Positions 1-9,607 of a stretch of DNA of 64,000 nucleotides are shown here, piece after piece. The first letter of the stretch is position 1, and each line of letters begins with the position of its first letter. Below the pieces are notes generated by a model, which saw only the letters and a list, made by a program, of their open reading frames with translations, made no database searches and had not been told where the DNA came from. The position numbers and the translations under genes were made by a program. Origin of the DNA: Trichomonas vaginalis G3 (lineage: Eukaryota; Parabasalia; Trichomonadida; Trichomonadidae); the NCBI RefSeq assembly GCF_026262505.1, contig NC_067207.1, forward strand, positions 19,436,082 to 19,500,081, read 5' to 3'.

Positions 1-2
1 CA

Positions 3-1601
3 GATGTTCAAAATGAAGCAACAACACAGAGAACCAAGAAGAGACAGTACAGAGAACAAGCAAATGAACGGTCAGTACAAATTGAACAACTCAAGAGCTT
101 AGAAACCGAACTTAGACTACAGATCACCATACTAAAAGAAGAAAACGACCGTTTAAAGGTACAAAAAACCGTTCCAAACATAAAAGATACTTCGAATTAC
201 GTTGATATTGGCACGGATCCAATAGAAATACCTCCGCCAAAGATCAGAGAGTCACAGTCATCAATTTTTACAAGGTCCGGTGGCAATTTCATCTCCAGAT
301 CTTCATCAAAAAGAAAAATAACAAGAGTTGACAGTGTTGACCGCATTATGTCATTAGAAGAAATTGATTCTCATGATGACAGGAACGCGCCGTTGAGACA
401 TACAATATTCAGTTTCATTGATTATGTAAAAGAACAAGAATTTGTAGAAAGATCGTATGATGAAGGCGAATTCAAGAAGTATTATTGGGTTTTCCCTAAA
501 ATATGCTCTATTTTCATTAACGGAATCTCATTTGAAGACCCACAAAAACCATTTACAAAATTTGACCAAGTTTTAACGGCTTATCTATCGAATATGTACA
601 AGACACAATTTCTAATTGATAGAATGACCAAAACCATGATAAGAACAGCCCATTTCATGGAAGAATCGAATTATTTATTTGTTGTTTTCAACAAATTCAT
701 TACTTATCAATATGATTTCCCATTATTCAGATTCTTTAGTGCTATTATCGAATATTCCATCATATATTCTCAGCCAGATATTGCAGATTTAGTTTCTAAT
801 GAGCAAATCACTCCGGAAGGATCCGTAATCACCATAACTACGGATGATGCAGTCAGCGTTCATCATGCTTTGTTCCCATTCTGGCAGCCATGTCAAGAAT
901 TCTTCACAGAAACGAAAACAATTGATTATTGGAAGTTTTTGGATATTTTGATCGAAGAATACATAAAAGTAAGGTTACATGTATTAGCATTTATCAAGCA
1001 TGGCCTTCTTTTATCAGGTTGTCAAGATTTTAAGCATATTACGTACCAAAACTTCCAAAATTTCGTTTCTATTACATTTCCAGAAGAATGCAATGGAAAT
1101 CCGAAGGCAGAATGGAAGGAATTACTCATTAGATACAAAGCTCTTGAAAATCAGGATTCTGAAACGATAGATAGCGAATGTATCATCAGTTACAGCGTTT
1201 CTAAGGATACAATGATCATTTCCATGATGAGAACGAACACACATCGCAATTTCTCAGCGATTTATTACGATTGGAACATTTCCATGCTGAAAGTTCTCAA
1301 TTTCATCGTAAAACGGTTAACAGTTTATGTTCCTGCTCTTAAGAAACTCCTTCCTCAGCATGTAGAAATGCTAAATACTGCAGGAGCTGACATAAGATCG
1401 GCTTTGTTTATGGGAGACCTTTCTAGTGCTGTTGCGTATTACAGAAAAATGCTGCATGATGTTGATTCCATATTTGTTTATGATTTTACGAATCTTAATG
1501 TGACAAATAACTCATCTGATAAAGATATTGATGATTTGATCCAACATCTCAAGTTACATGAAGTTGTTGTTGGAATTATTAATAATGAAACACAATCTTG
1601 A
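3..1601 (+). CDS. Coiled-coil protein, possibly bZIP-like, 5' end outside the window
   Basis: The reading frame is open from base 3 with no stop before an internal ATG at 348, so the gene begins upstream of the window and 348 is probably not the start. The first ~50 visible codons encode a basic, Gln/Glu/Lys-rich helix (TQRTKKRQYREQANER) followed by a leucine-containing coiled coil (LETELRLQITILKEENDRL). That layout resembles a bZIP basic region plus zipper, but the asparagine/alanine spacing is not classical. A Ser-rich linker follows, then a ~400-residue mostly helical region with no motif I recognise. The stop is TGA at 1599-1601. The coiled coil is seen directly; a DNA-binding role is a guess. 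Confidence 0.7.
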   Translation, partial: DVQNEATTQRTKKRQYREQANERSVQIEQLKSLETELRLQITILKEENDRLKVQKTVPNIKDTSNYVDIGTDPIEIPPPKIRESQSSIFTRSGGNFISRSSSKRKITRVDSVDRIMSLEEIDSHDDRNAPLRHTIFSFIDYVKEQEFVERSYDEGEFKKYYWVFPKICSIFINGISFEDPQKPFTKFDQVLTAYLSNMYKTQFLIDRMTKTMIRTAHFMEESNYLFVVFNKFITYQYDFPLFRFFSAIIEYSIIYSQPDIADLVSNEQITPEGSVITITTDDAVSVHHALFPFWQPCQEFFTETKTIDYWKFLDILIEEYIKVRLHVLAFIKHGLLLSGCQDFKHITYQNFQNFVSITFPEECNGNPKAEWKELLIRYKALENQDSETIDSECIISYSVSKDTMIISMMRTNTHRNFSAIYYDWNISMLKVLNFIVKRLTVYVPALKKLLPQHVEMLNTAGADIRSALFMGDLSSAVAYYRKMLHDVDSIFVYDFTNLNVTNNSSDKDIDDLIQHLKLHEVVVGIINNETQS

Positions 1602-1959
1602 TCTTTATTTATATATTTTTTATTCGGAATAAAGTTTGTTTGTTTGTTTTTAATGATCTTTATCATTACCACAGGGAAACTTATTTATGTCTAAAATTGT
1701 ATGGCTCAAAACGAACCTTACATTCAAAATAAACTATGAGGAATAAAAAATTTTTATAAAGTACTATACAAATGTGATGAACATATATTTGTGGTTAATT
1801 TTTGATCATAAATTTATCCATGTCAAATTAAAAAAATTGAGAGTTTCTGCCTTCACAATTCAGAACTTCAGATAATTTTCTTTTATTATCTTTATATTAA
1901 AATAAGTAATATTTTTTGAAGATTTTAATAGATTGAAATTAAAAAAACGTGACAATTCA
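1602..1959. other. Intergenic, no gene seen
   Basis: AT-rich spacer between two + strand genes with T-rich tracts. No coding frame, repeat or RNA structure stands out. Confidence 0.5.
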
Positions 1960-2487
1960 ATGTTTCTGTTTTTAACTTTTTTCGCACTAAGTGGTACGAA
2001 AGTTACTAATCCTCCTATTGAGATTAAGCTTACTACCATTAGTAACCCTCCAACCAGGACAATTAAATGCACAATAAACGATTTATACATCAAACTTCTT
2101 ACGATTCCTTCATTAACAGTCGATCAATGCAGTTGTTTTGTTTCAAAAATGAGGTTCGCAAAATCAAACTCTATTCTCTCATACAGTTTCAAGATGGATA
2201 TTAACTTCCTTGATCCAAACTCTAGAGTTGCTACTCGTAGCCTTTACAAGATTACAGCTAATAAAGAAACAAACGGTCAAATTACAATCTCATACTCATC
2301 TGTTGTTGCTTACGCGAATGTTAAATCTCAAGTTATCACAGAAACTTCTAGCACATTCCTTTGGTGGGAATTTGATAAGCAGAGGTCAATCCAGTGGCGT
2401 CCACTTAACAACGTTGAACTCGATCAAGTTAGCGATTTCCTCCAGAGGGCTGCAGCTTCACAAGAGAGCAAATTGCGTAGCAAATGA
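1960..2487 (+). CDS. Hypothetical protein, 175 residues
   Basis: I chose ATG 1960 because the frame upstream offers only a TTG. The protein opens with a hydrophobic stretch (MFLFLTFFALSG) that could be a signal peptide or a chance AT-rich extension. The rest is soluble-looking, with Ser/Thr-rich strands and a charged C-terminus (SQESKLRSK). Codon use from about 2140 onward resembles the neighbouring genes, which is the main reason to accept it. I do not recognise the family. A later start, at the internal Met around 2149, is possible. Confidence 0.5.
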   Translation: MFLFLTFFALSGTKVTNPPIEIKLTTISNPPTRTIKCTINDLYIKLLTIPSLTVDQCSCFVSKMRFAKSNSILSYSFKMDINFLDPNSRVATRSLYKITANKETNGQITISYSSVVAYANVKSQVITETSSTFLWWEFDKQRSIQWRPLNNVELDQVSDFLQRAAASQESKLRSK

Positions 2488-3161
2488 AAAGATTAATTTA
2501 CTATTACTAAAGACTTTCAGTTTTTATATAAAATTTAAAAATATTAAAATATAAACTTTTTTTCACTTGTTTCACGGAAAATATGTGAACTCCTTCTCCT
2601 TGATATTTGATAGTTGCCGTTGGGTTCCTAATATTTATAATGTTTTTCAAAATTTAATAGCAAATGTTGAATATTGAAGTTACTTTCCTTATTAAGCTTT
2701 ATAAAGTGTCCAACATTAATTCACATGAATATGTAGTCTAAATATCTTGGATAAATAGGATATTGATTGATATATCGTTGATATCAATCCCCATAATCAT
2801 ATTATGAATATATAGAGCTGATATACAAAATAATCAATTAAACGACAGCAGATTAAAGATATAAACATATTACAGATTCACTTATTTTGTTTAATTCGAT
2901 GAATAAACACTATTTGTTACGTAATGATCATAGAAGAACTTAATTATTCAGCAACTATCAATGAAATGAGATCAATGATGCAATATATACAACAAATATG
3001 GCTTGTATCAAATTCATTTCATCCTAAATAATATGAAGTGTATGTACTAGTTATATAAAATTAAATGAAATCGTTTGTTATGGCAATATCACAAGTTAAA
3101 ACAGAGAAAATTATGATATATGAAAAAGAATCAAACATTTTTTTTTTAAAAAAAAAACAAA
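2488..3161. other. Intergenic, no gene seen
   Basis: AT-rich sequence between convergent genes (+ strand ending at 2487, - strand ending at 3162). It includes a T8/A8 tract near 3140. I see no coding frame, RNA gene or mobile-element end. Confidence 0.5.
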
Positions 3162-4835
3162 TTAAACAACAGATTTTGATAATAAATTATTATATTCTCT
3201 ATAAATATACTTAGAACTTTGCAAGTCATCTCTCAAGAATAGCAAACTATCACTTCTTCCTTCTTTAGAAGCGACACCAAACAACTTTAATGTATCAGAT
3301 TGGTCATCATAGAATGGAGATTCACCGGCATATTCATCTGTCTTTATGCCAATAATTGGTTTTACAATTCTCAAATCAAATAAACAGACAGTTGCATCGT
3401 AAGTACATAATGCAACGTATTTTCCGTTTATTGACGACCCAGTAACTGATTTCTTATCGGCAGATAAAGACATTGCCGGCGTAGATTGTCTAATATCCCA
3501 AATTTTTGAAGTTTTATCTTCGGATGTTGTCAATATTAATCCGTTAGAGATTGATATTGAGTTTGTAATATCTGTATGACCGATTAAATAACGAACTGGC
3601 TTTCCATCTGAAGATAAAACTTGAATAGTGGGAGATTGAGAGAAAGAAACAACCATTCCGTTAAAAGATGATGATTCCAAGAATCCTAGTGATGATATAC
3701 CATATGATTGTGGGACATTTGGAGTAATTTGAGTTAATTTTCCTGCAGAAGTGACATAATTGATGGTTGGAGAGCTACTAAACCCACATATTGCATTATC
3801 TTTATGTGCTAACGATATTGATGCATATCCTGTAGTAGAATTTAACTTAATTTCATCTAATGAAGTGTTATTCTCAAAATCAGTAATTACTAACGAGGAA
3901 GTTGATATAGAGAAGCCATATTTCTCATTAATAATGCATTTATCAATCTGGTTTTTCACTTTTAGCTGAAAACATTTCCAATTATCTCCAGATTTAATAG
4001 ATATAGCACGTTCTGGACCATCAGGCATACAATGTATATATGCACATCCACATGGACCTATATATGATGTATCAAACGCTTTAATTGTATCTGTAAAATT
4101 TCTTTTTTGCTTCCAGAGATCGCCATGAGGATCTGCTGATGGAGGTCGTGGAGAAAAATCATAGTAGTTCACTAAAACTTCCTTAGGTGATGGAAAATTT
4201 ATAGTTTTGAAGATTTCTCTGTTTTCTAAAGCTCCATTTATGAATTTGGAGTGCATTAACTGGCATGTCTTATCGAATTCATTGACAATTGATAGTATTT
4301 CGTTATCATTGGCTTGTTTTGCTGCCTTACAGAGCTGATTAAGTTGAGGAATAAAACTTTCTGTGGGTAAAGCTCGATTTTGTTCTAAATTCTGTAATGG
4401 ATGGCTTTGAATTTTTATTGGTTGCTGCATTGGCATCTGTAATGGTGGCTGCATCGGAGAAGTTTGTGATACAGTATACGTTTGAGCGAAATGGACGGAT
4501 GTTTGGCGTGGTATACTTTGTTTTAATTGCTTCATAACATTTTTAAGTATTTGTTGTGGTATTTGCGGCTGCATTTGTTGATATTGTACGTAATATTGTT
4601 CATTTGGATCAACTTTACGGAAGTTTGATTTATTATTAGTAAACCATAGTCTTACGGCTCTTTGATTCCAGTGATTTGAGAACTGCAATAGCTGTTTAGA
4701 AACTTCAGCAGCAAATTGACTTCTTTCGTTGCTTCTTTCTGGAAAACTAAAGTACGTTTGAAGTGCATTCGATAAAAGAGCGAGTTCTGCCTCTTTGGGA
4801 TAATATCGATGCTGATCTAACGATTTCTCATTCAT
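3162..4835 (-). CDS. Homeobox-like N-terminus fused to a WD40-type repeat region
   Basis: The 557-residue protein has three parts. Residues ~1-75 are helical and end in RAVRLWFTNNKSNF, which resembles the recognition helix of a homeodomain (consensus V-x-x-W-F-x-N-x-R). Residues ~80-155 are rich in Gln, Pro and Met (QQMQPQIPQQ, MQPPLQMPMQQP), like an activation or linker segment. Residues ~230-557 are beta-rich with at least one clear WD40 repeat (GHTDITNSIS...SEDKTSKIWDIR at ~418-448) and weaker repeats either side. This suggests a DNA- or chromatin-associated scaffold. The WD40 call is firm; the homeobox-like call rests on one helix. Confidence 0.75.
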   Translation of the reverse strand: MNEKSLDQHRYYPKEAELALLSNALQTYFSFPERSNERSQFAAEVSKQLLQFSNHWNQRAVRLWFTNNKSNFRKVDPNEQYYVQYQQMQPQIPQQILKNVMKQLKQSIPRQTSVHFAQTYTVSQTSPMQPPLQMPMQQPIKIQSHPLQNLEQNRALPTESFIPQLNQLCKAAKQANDNEILSIVNEFDKTCQLMHSKFINGALENREIFKTINFPSPKEVLVNYYDFSPRPPSADPHGDLWKQKRNFTDTIKAFDTSYIGPCGCAYIHCMPDGPERAISIKSGDNWKCFQLKVKNQIDKCIINEKYGFSISTSSLVITDFENNTSLDEIKLNSTTGYASISLAHKDNAICGFSSSPTINYVTSAGKLTQITPNVPQSYGISSLGFLESSSFNGMVVSFSQSPTIQVLSSDGKPVRYLIGHTDITNSISISNGLILTTSEDKTSKIWDIRQSTPAMSLSADKKSVTGSSINGKYVALCTYDATVCLFDLRIVKPIIGIKTDEYAGESPFYDDQSDTLKLFGVASKEGRSDSLLFLRDDLQSSKYIYREYNNLLSKSVV

Positions 4836-4967
4836 AAATTATTTAGTCACAGATAATGTAGGGGAAAAAAATTATATCAAATTATTGAATGGAAACGATA
4901 CTTTATAATCGTTGTCAGTTTTTTTATCCATGATATCAAAGTTCAACCATTTCACACAAGATTAAGC

Positions 4968-5144
4968 ATGCTAGATGCATTGCTGGGGAAAGCCGGAGAG
5001 AAATTAGAGAATTATAAAGATTTGGGGAACATATTCACTTGGGAGATTGGTCCAACGAATGATACGAAATTTGAAATGATATCCGTGAAAATAAGAATGG
5101 TACTGACTATTGAAAATCTTAGAAATTCGTTTTCTTATTTATAA
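4968..5144 (+). CDS. Small hypothetical protein, 58 residues
   Basis: ATG 4968 to TAA 5142-5144. The protein begins MLDALLGKAGEKLENYKD and has normal residue composition (Trp, Gly, Pro, mixed charge), unlike the AT-driven composition of random frames here. An initiator-like TTTCACAC lies ~15-20 bases upstream. It may be a real small gene or the remnant of a longer one. No family is recognised. Confidence 0.35.
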   Translation: MLDALLGKAGEKLENYKDLGNIFTWEIGPTNDTKFEMISVKIRMVLTIENLRNSFSYL

Positions 5145-5359
5145 ATGATGTTGTAAATTAGCTGCTAACGTTTGAAAATTGCATATACAGTCATAGAAAG
5201 CAAAAATATTAATGTAAAAACTGTTTTGGCTTTAGTTAATTTTTTATGAGTTTTATTTCATGTTTTTCATTTGGTTTTTGGAAGCAAAAGAAGACATTAG
5301 GACTTATTGATGCTTGTGCGTAATGTTAAAGTTTAAATTTCAATGTGCATTGCAGACTC

Positions 5360-5414
5360 TATTGAAAAAATCGAAAATTGTAAATTTTTTGAAAGAATTC
5401 CATGAAGAATAGAG
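5360..5414 (+). promoter_or_regulatory. Shared 5' block of the NWWRQ paralog family, copy 1
   Basis: The sequence (GAAAAAATCGAAAATTG ... CATGAAGAATAGAG) is a diverged version of the block in front of every paralog: A-rich tract, AAAATCTGACAAAAATTT core, then GAAGAA just before the start. The core recurs near 7780, 8575, 9550, 10480, 11480, 14010, 16385 and 20040. It is probably promoter plus 5' UTR. Confidence 0.5.
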
Positions 5415-6062
5415 ATGATTCCAGATGTTACAATTGGAGAGCAAATAAACTATGGGAACAAGTATCGCTTCACATTATTCAACCAATCGGTCTTCCAACT
5501 TATCTTTTATCATGATATTCGGACGAAAGAAGAATACTTTACGCGGGAAAATGTTTGTCATTTTTCTGGAAGATTTATGTACAGCGTATTATCAGATCTT
5601 GAAATCGAATCTAACTATAAAATTAACAATAAATACGAGTTTCTTCTCCATTATCCCGAAGTTAACGGGATAAACTACAACTGGTGGCGTCAAACTCTTT
5701 CACCTACTATTCAAACCGAAAATTTGACTCAACAAAATTCGGATGATCATTTTGTTCTTGGATACGAAGTAGTTGATGTGCATTTTACTGATTTTAACTG
5801 GGGTGGACTAAGCTTAACAAAAGGCTATGTCAGCTCATATATCAATGGAAATATTAATCTTCCTAGTTGGCACTATGCTATTGGTGCATATGGATTTGAA
5901 AAAGGAATTCCAGGTCCATTTGGAAGTGATCATTATTTAAATTTCGTTGCACTTTATGCGAAAATTAATTCTTTAAATATGATAAGATGTAACACAATTA
6001 AAGCTTACCGAAATTCATTTTTAAATTCAAATGTATTTTTATATGTTTTTAATTTAATGTAA
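5415..6062 (+). CDS. NWWRQ-family protein, copy 1
   Basis: A 215-residue member of the tandem family that dominates this region. Shared landmarks in order: IPDVTIG near the N-terminus, YNWWRQTLSPTIQTE at ~88-102, GYE at ~118, WGGLSL at ~133, WHYAIGAYGFEKGIPGP at ~158-174, VALYAKI at ~185, then a C-terminal MIRC motif and ~12 hydrophobic residues ending FLYVFNLM. There is no signal peptide. The WRQ/GLSL/GIPGP layout suggests a beta-sandwich, perhaps ligand binding, but that is inference. This copy starts with a genuine ATG (MIPDVT) and looks intact. An out-of-frame ATG lies 13 bases upstream. In the homologous position it lacks the Cys-x-x-Cys of the siblings (CNTIK). Confidence 0.75.
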   Translation: MIPDVTIGEQINYGNKYRFTLFNQSVFQLIFYHDIRTKEEYFTRENVCHFSGRFMYSVLSDLEIESNYKINNKYEFLLHYPEVNGINYNWWRQTLSPTIQTENLTQQNSDDHFVLGYEVVDVHFTDFNWGGLSLTKGYVSSYINGNINLPSWHYAIGAYGFEKGIPGPFGSDHYLNFVALYAKINSLNMIRCNTIKAYRNSFLNSNVFLYVFNLM

Positions 6063-6364
6063 ACAATTAATATTATTTCCTCGGCTAGTCTTATTTCTTA
6101 TGTTACAATCATTAGACAAAGTAACAAATTCATATTGTACTAACTGAGCATGAAACAGAAACAATATGTAGAACAAACGACAAATAATCAAGAATTGAAT
6201 GTATTTGAAGCAAAAATAATTTTATGAAACGTTATGAAAATGATAGTTTAATCTGAGTCATAGAATAAGTTTTGAGCCATTTTAAAATAACCTTATTTTT
6301 ATAAAATTTTTAATCTGACGACTGTTTATTCAAAAAAATTAGAGCAAAATTTCAGTTCATTTCG
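6063..6364. other. Intergenic with an initiator-like site
   Basis: AT-rich spacer. Near its end TCATTT (6357-6362) lies 3 bases before ATG 6365 and matches the trichomonad initiator pattern TCA-Y-W-W. Nothing else is seen. Confidence 0.5.
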
Positions 6365-7459
6365 ATGACAGCAACTCCATATTCGAAGTATTACCCAGGA
6401 CAAGAAGCAGTGCCCCAATTTCTAACAGAACATACAAGTTTCAGCACAGAATCACGAAACATTTATGTTCATGCCTCCACATTTGAAGGAATTAGCAATG
6501 ATGGATCAGGTGGTGCTATTTTCAGTTCACTACGTATTGCAATTGTGCTGTGCAAATTTGTCAATTGCCATTCTAATATTCAAGGAGGTGCATTTGCTAT
6601 TTTCCCGGGTGGCGAATTATATTGTACTCAGTGCATTGCACTTGGATGCAACACTAAAGGTGCAACACGAAATGATAGAGATGGTTTCTCAAAAGGCGAA
6701 TTTTTCTATTCGAGAGTTAAAAATTATAATTCTATTAACCACGCCTCAGAAATAAGCATTTCCACATGTTCTGATGAATTCTCACATAGTTGCCAGAGAC
6801 CATTGTACTTTATTAATGGAAAAGTAACTGCCAAACTTATTAATGCATCAAATTGTAGAGTAGGATGGTGTTCTTGTATGGAGATTGCATATGGCATTAT
6901 TCAAGACTGCAAATATATAAAAGTAGATAGCTGTGAATCATGGCAAGTCGTTATGGAATTTGAAGTAACTGCTGGATCAATTTCATATGTAACAATTACT
7001 AAATGCAACACCTTAGATACCAAAGAATCATATAGATTAATTATATCAAGAGCTTCAAATATCATATTTGAATACATTTCGATAATTAATTGCAATTTAG
7101 CAGTAAGGCAACTTTACGCCAAATTTGACGATGCTCAACTGAACTTGAATAATTATTATATTCAAAATGATATATCTTTAGAAGGCGTAATCACACAAAA
7201 TAAACTTGGATCACAAACAGAGTTTGTCACAAAATTCTTCGATGATAATGAAAGAGAAAAATTAATTAATTTTCCACCTGACAATTTCACTATTTTGATG
7301 ATTTGTTTAATTGCTGTTTTAATAATAGCATTAGTTGCTGTTTCTGTACTTACACATGATAGATCAGCTCCAGAAACAAACTTTATGACAGAGCATGCCT
7401 CTGAAAACAGGAGTTTTGGTCACGAATCTAATGAACAAATTCGCAGGCGTCTTTTTTAA
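6365..7459 (+). CDS. Beta-helix (polymorphic membrane protein-like) surface protein
   Basis: A 364-residue type I membrane protein. The ectodomain contains GGAIF and GGAFAIF followed by many Cys/Asn-bearing strands (CKFVNC, CTQCIALGC, SNCRVGWC), the pattern of right-handed beta-helix polymorphic membrane proteins (Pmp-like) expanded in trichomonads. A single transmembrane segment lies at ~306-329 (FTILMICLIAVLIIALVAV), followed by a ~35-residue cytoplasmic tail ending in an Arg cluster (IRRRLF). No clear signal peptide follows the chosen ATG, so the N-terminus may be truncated or the true start upstream. Initiator-like TCATTT sits 3 bases upstream of the ATG. It interrupts the NWWRQ array. 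Adhesion is a plausible but unproven role. Confidence 0.7.
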   Translation: MTATPYSKYYPGQEAVPQFLTEHTSFSTESRNIYVHASTFEGISNDGSGGAIFSSLRIAIVLCKFVNCHSNIQGGAFAIFPGGELYCTQCIALGCNTKGATRNDRDGFSKGEFFYSRVKNYNSINHASEISISTCSDEFSHSCQRPLYFINGKVTAKLINASNCRVGWCSCMEIAYGIIQDCKYIKVDSCESWQVVMEFEVTAGSISYVTITKCNTLDTKESYRLIISRASNIIFEYISIINCNLAVRQLYAKFDDAQLNLNNYYIQNDISLEGVITQNKLGSQTEFVTKFFDDNEREKLINFPPDNFTILMICLIAVLIIALVAVSVLTHDRSAPETNFMTEHASENRSFGHESNEQIRRRLF

Positions 7460-7843
7460 CTAATGAATGAAGAAATGACACAAAAAGATTCTTAATTTCT
7501 TAGTGAATTTTGCAATAAAAAGAAATGATATAAAAATTATTTTGAAAAAAGTATAAAAAGGAATAACTGTTATTGCTTTTGCACACATATTTCCATCTGA
7601 ACATAGATAAAATTCTCGTCTTTAGGGGTGTAACTGTTATTGTATGTAGTAAATATCAGGATTTACTCTAAGTTGTGCAGATATTATTAAATTAAAAATT
7701 CAAAAATTCGATTTTATGCTAATTTTTATTTGAAACCAATCGCTATTGGTTGTTATATAGCTGAGAAATAGATTCCTGTGTCTCAGAAAAAATTAAAATC
7801 TGTCAAAAACTTTTTTTGTAAGGAAAGAATTTGAATAATAAAA
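7460..7843. other. Intergenic plus diverged 5' block of copy 2
   Basis: AT-rich spacer. From about 7780 it carries the family block (CAGAAAAAATTAAAATCTGTC) in front of NWWRQ copy 2. No other feature is seen. Confidence 0.45.
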
Positions 7844-8488
7844 TCGAGAATCCCAAATGTCACAATTGGGAATCAAATCGATTATGGGAATAAGTATAGA
7901 TGCACTATCTTCAATGAAACTATCTTCCAACTTATTTTTTATCAAGACGTCAGAACAGGAGAGAATTACTTCACCCATGATAATGTTCGACCTTACACTG
8001 GCCAATATATGTACAGTATATTATCCGATCTTGAAACAGAATCTTACTATAAAATAAATGGCAAATACGAATTTCTAATCCACTATCCTGAATTAAATGG
8101 CAATAACTATAATTGGTGGCGTCAAACCCTCTCACCCACCATTCAGACCGAAAATGATACACGAATTGACGAAGATGATCACTACGTCCTTGGTTACGAA
8201 AATGTTAGTGTCCATTATCCAACAGCACGCTGGGGCGGACTCAGTTTAACTAATAGCACTTCATACTCTTATATCAATGGCAACATTAATTCCGTTAAAT
8301 GGCACTATGCGATTGGCTGCTACGGAATTCTTGAGAAAGGAATTCCAGGTCCTTCTTATATTTACACAAATGTGGTTGCTTTGTATGTCAAGATTAATAA
8401 TTTGTATATGATAAGATGCATATCATGCAAAGTTTACCATACAATTCCAATTTCAAATACTTATTTATATGTTTTTATCTTGATGTAA
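7844..8488 (+). pseudogene. NWWRQ-family copy 2, start codon lost
   Basis: The full family domain is open in one frame from 7835 to the TAA at 8488 (IPNVTIG, NWWRQTLSPTIQTE, WGGLSLT, GIPGP, VALYVKI, CISCKVYHT). The codon aligned with the family's start Met is TCG (7844-7846), and a TGA stops the frame at 7832-7834. The first in-frame ATG is at 8009, which would remove about 55 residues including the conserved N-terminal strand. It is either a pseudogene or a gene with an unusual start; no internal stop or frameshift has accumulated. Confidence 0.65.
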
Positions 8489-8572
8489 AATTATATTAGT
8501 ATTAGCTTATAAAATGTATTTCTATATCTATTCTCTTTTAGGCAAATTTCAACAATGATTCTGATCAGGTTC

Positions 8573-8629
8573 AGAAAAAATCGAAAATTGACAAAAATTT
8601 TATGTAAGAAAAAATTCGATTGAAGAAGA
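8573..8629 (+). promoter_or_regulatory. Shared 5' block of the NWWRQ family, copy 3
   Basis: Clear copy of the block: CAGAAAAAATCGAAAATTG, then ACAAAAATTTTATGTAAG, then GATTGAAGAAGAG directly before the coding frame. The ATG at 8602 in it is followed at once by TAA. Confidence 0.55.
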
Positions 8630-9283
8630 GTGATTATCCCAGATGTCACAATCGGAAAACAGATTGGCTATCGGAATAAGTATAGATTCCCATTTTTCAA
8701 TGATACTTATTTCCAGTTAATCTTTTATCACGATATCAGAACAGAAGAAAAATACTTCACAGAAAACAATGTTCGGCATTACATTGGTCATTACATGTAC
8801 AGTATATTATCCGATCTTGAAACAGAATCTTACTATAAAACGAAAGGCAAATACGAATTTCTCCTTCATTATCCACAATTGAGTGGTAATAATTACAATT
8901 GGTGGCGCCAAAGCCTCTCTCCAACAATCCAAACTGAAAATAGAACCAAAAGAAACCCAGATGACCACTTTGTTCTTGGTTATGAAAAAGTAAGTGTTCA
9001 TTACAACGGTAATAATTGGGGCGGATTAAGCCTGACTGGATCTGGCTATGGTTCATATATCAATGGTTGTATTAATGTTTGGAATTGGTATTTCGCCATT
9101 GGTTGTTATGGGAATGAAACTGGTTTCCCAGGGCCAATAGGAGGTTTGAATAATTACTTAAAATTTGTTGCTCTATATGCAAAAATACATAATCTGAATA
9201 TGATCAGGTGCTTCTCATGCAACGAATTTCGAAATTCTTTTTCGATGTATAACTTCCTTTTGTATTCACTTGTAGTTGTGTAA
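8630..9283 (+). CDS. NWWRQ-family protein, copy 3 (GTG at the start position)
   Basis: 217 residues with all family landmarks: IPDVTIGKQIGY, NWWRQSLSPTIQTE, WGGLSLTG, GFPGPIGG (GIPGP changed to GFPGP), VALYAKI, CFSCNEF and a hydrophobic C-terminal end. The codon at the family start is GTG, not ATG, and no in-frame ATG precedes it after the upstream stop. The next in-frame Met lies within FGHYMYSILSD-like sequence ~55 codons in. Either GTG initiates, a short form is made, or the copy is decaying while its body is still intact. Confidence 0.6.
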   Translation: MIIPDVTIGKQIGYRNKYRFPFFNDTYFQLIFYHDIRTEEKYFTENNVRHYIGHYMYSILSDLETESYYKTKGKYEFLLHYPQLSGNNYNWWRQSLSPTIQTENRTKRNPDDHFVLGYEKVSVHYNGNNWGGLSLTGSGYGSYINGCINVWNWYFAIGCYGNETGFPGPIGGLNNYLKFVALYAKIHNLNMIRCFSCNEFRNSFSMYNFLLYSLVVV

Positions 9284-9607
9284 AATCTCTATTTATAGTA
9301 CCTAAATATTAACAAGGTAAATTGAATTTGTATCAGAATATTTTTTTTACCATGAATGTTCAACAGCTTAATATAAAAGATAATTACAGCCAATACCAAG
9401 GATTAATAGGCGCAATCTACATACTAAGGTACAATTGATACTCTAATAGGTGCAAAATGAATATATATCTCATATGAACGGCCATGCATATTAAGTAGAT
9501 TGCTTTTCATAATAGATTATCTGAAATCTTGATCATTAAGATAATCAATCAAAGTTCTGAAAAAATCAAAAATTAACAAAAATTTTATGTAAAACTTTTC
9601 TCTAAAA
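9284..9607. other. Intergenic plus shared 5' block of copy 4
   Basis: AT-rich spacer. The family block runs from about 9550 (CTGAAAAAATCAAAAATTAAC, then AAAAATTTTATGTAAAAC) to the coding frame. No other gene is seen. Confidence 0.45.

Noticed and set aside
1860-2093. Minus-strand hydrophobic protein
   Set aside because: No strong start, low complexity, and it lies opposite the better-supported + strand gene at 1,960.
7459-7843. Tenth array member between copies 1 and 2
   Set aside because: No family motif in any frame; only the 5' block of copy 2 is present.
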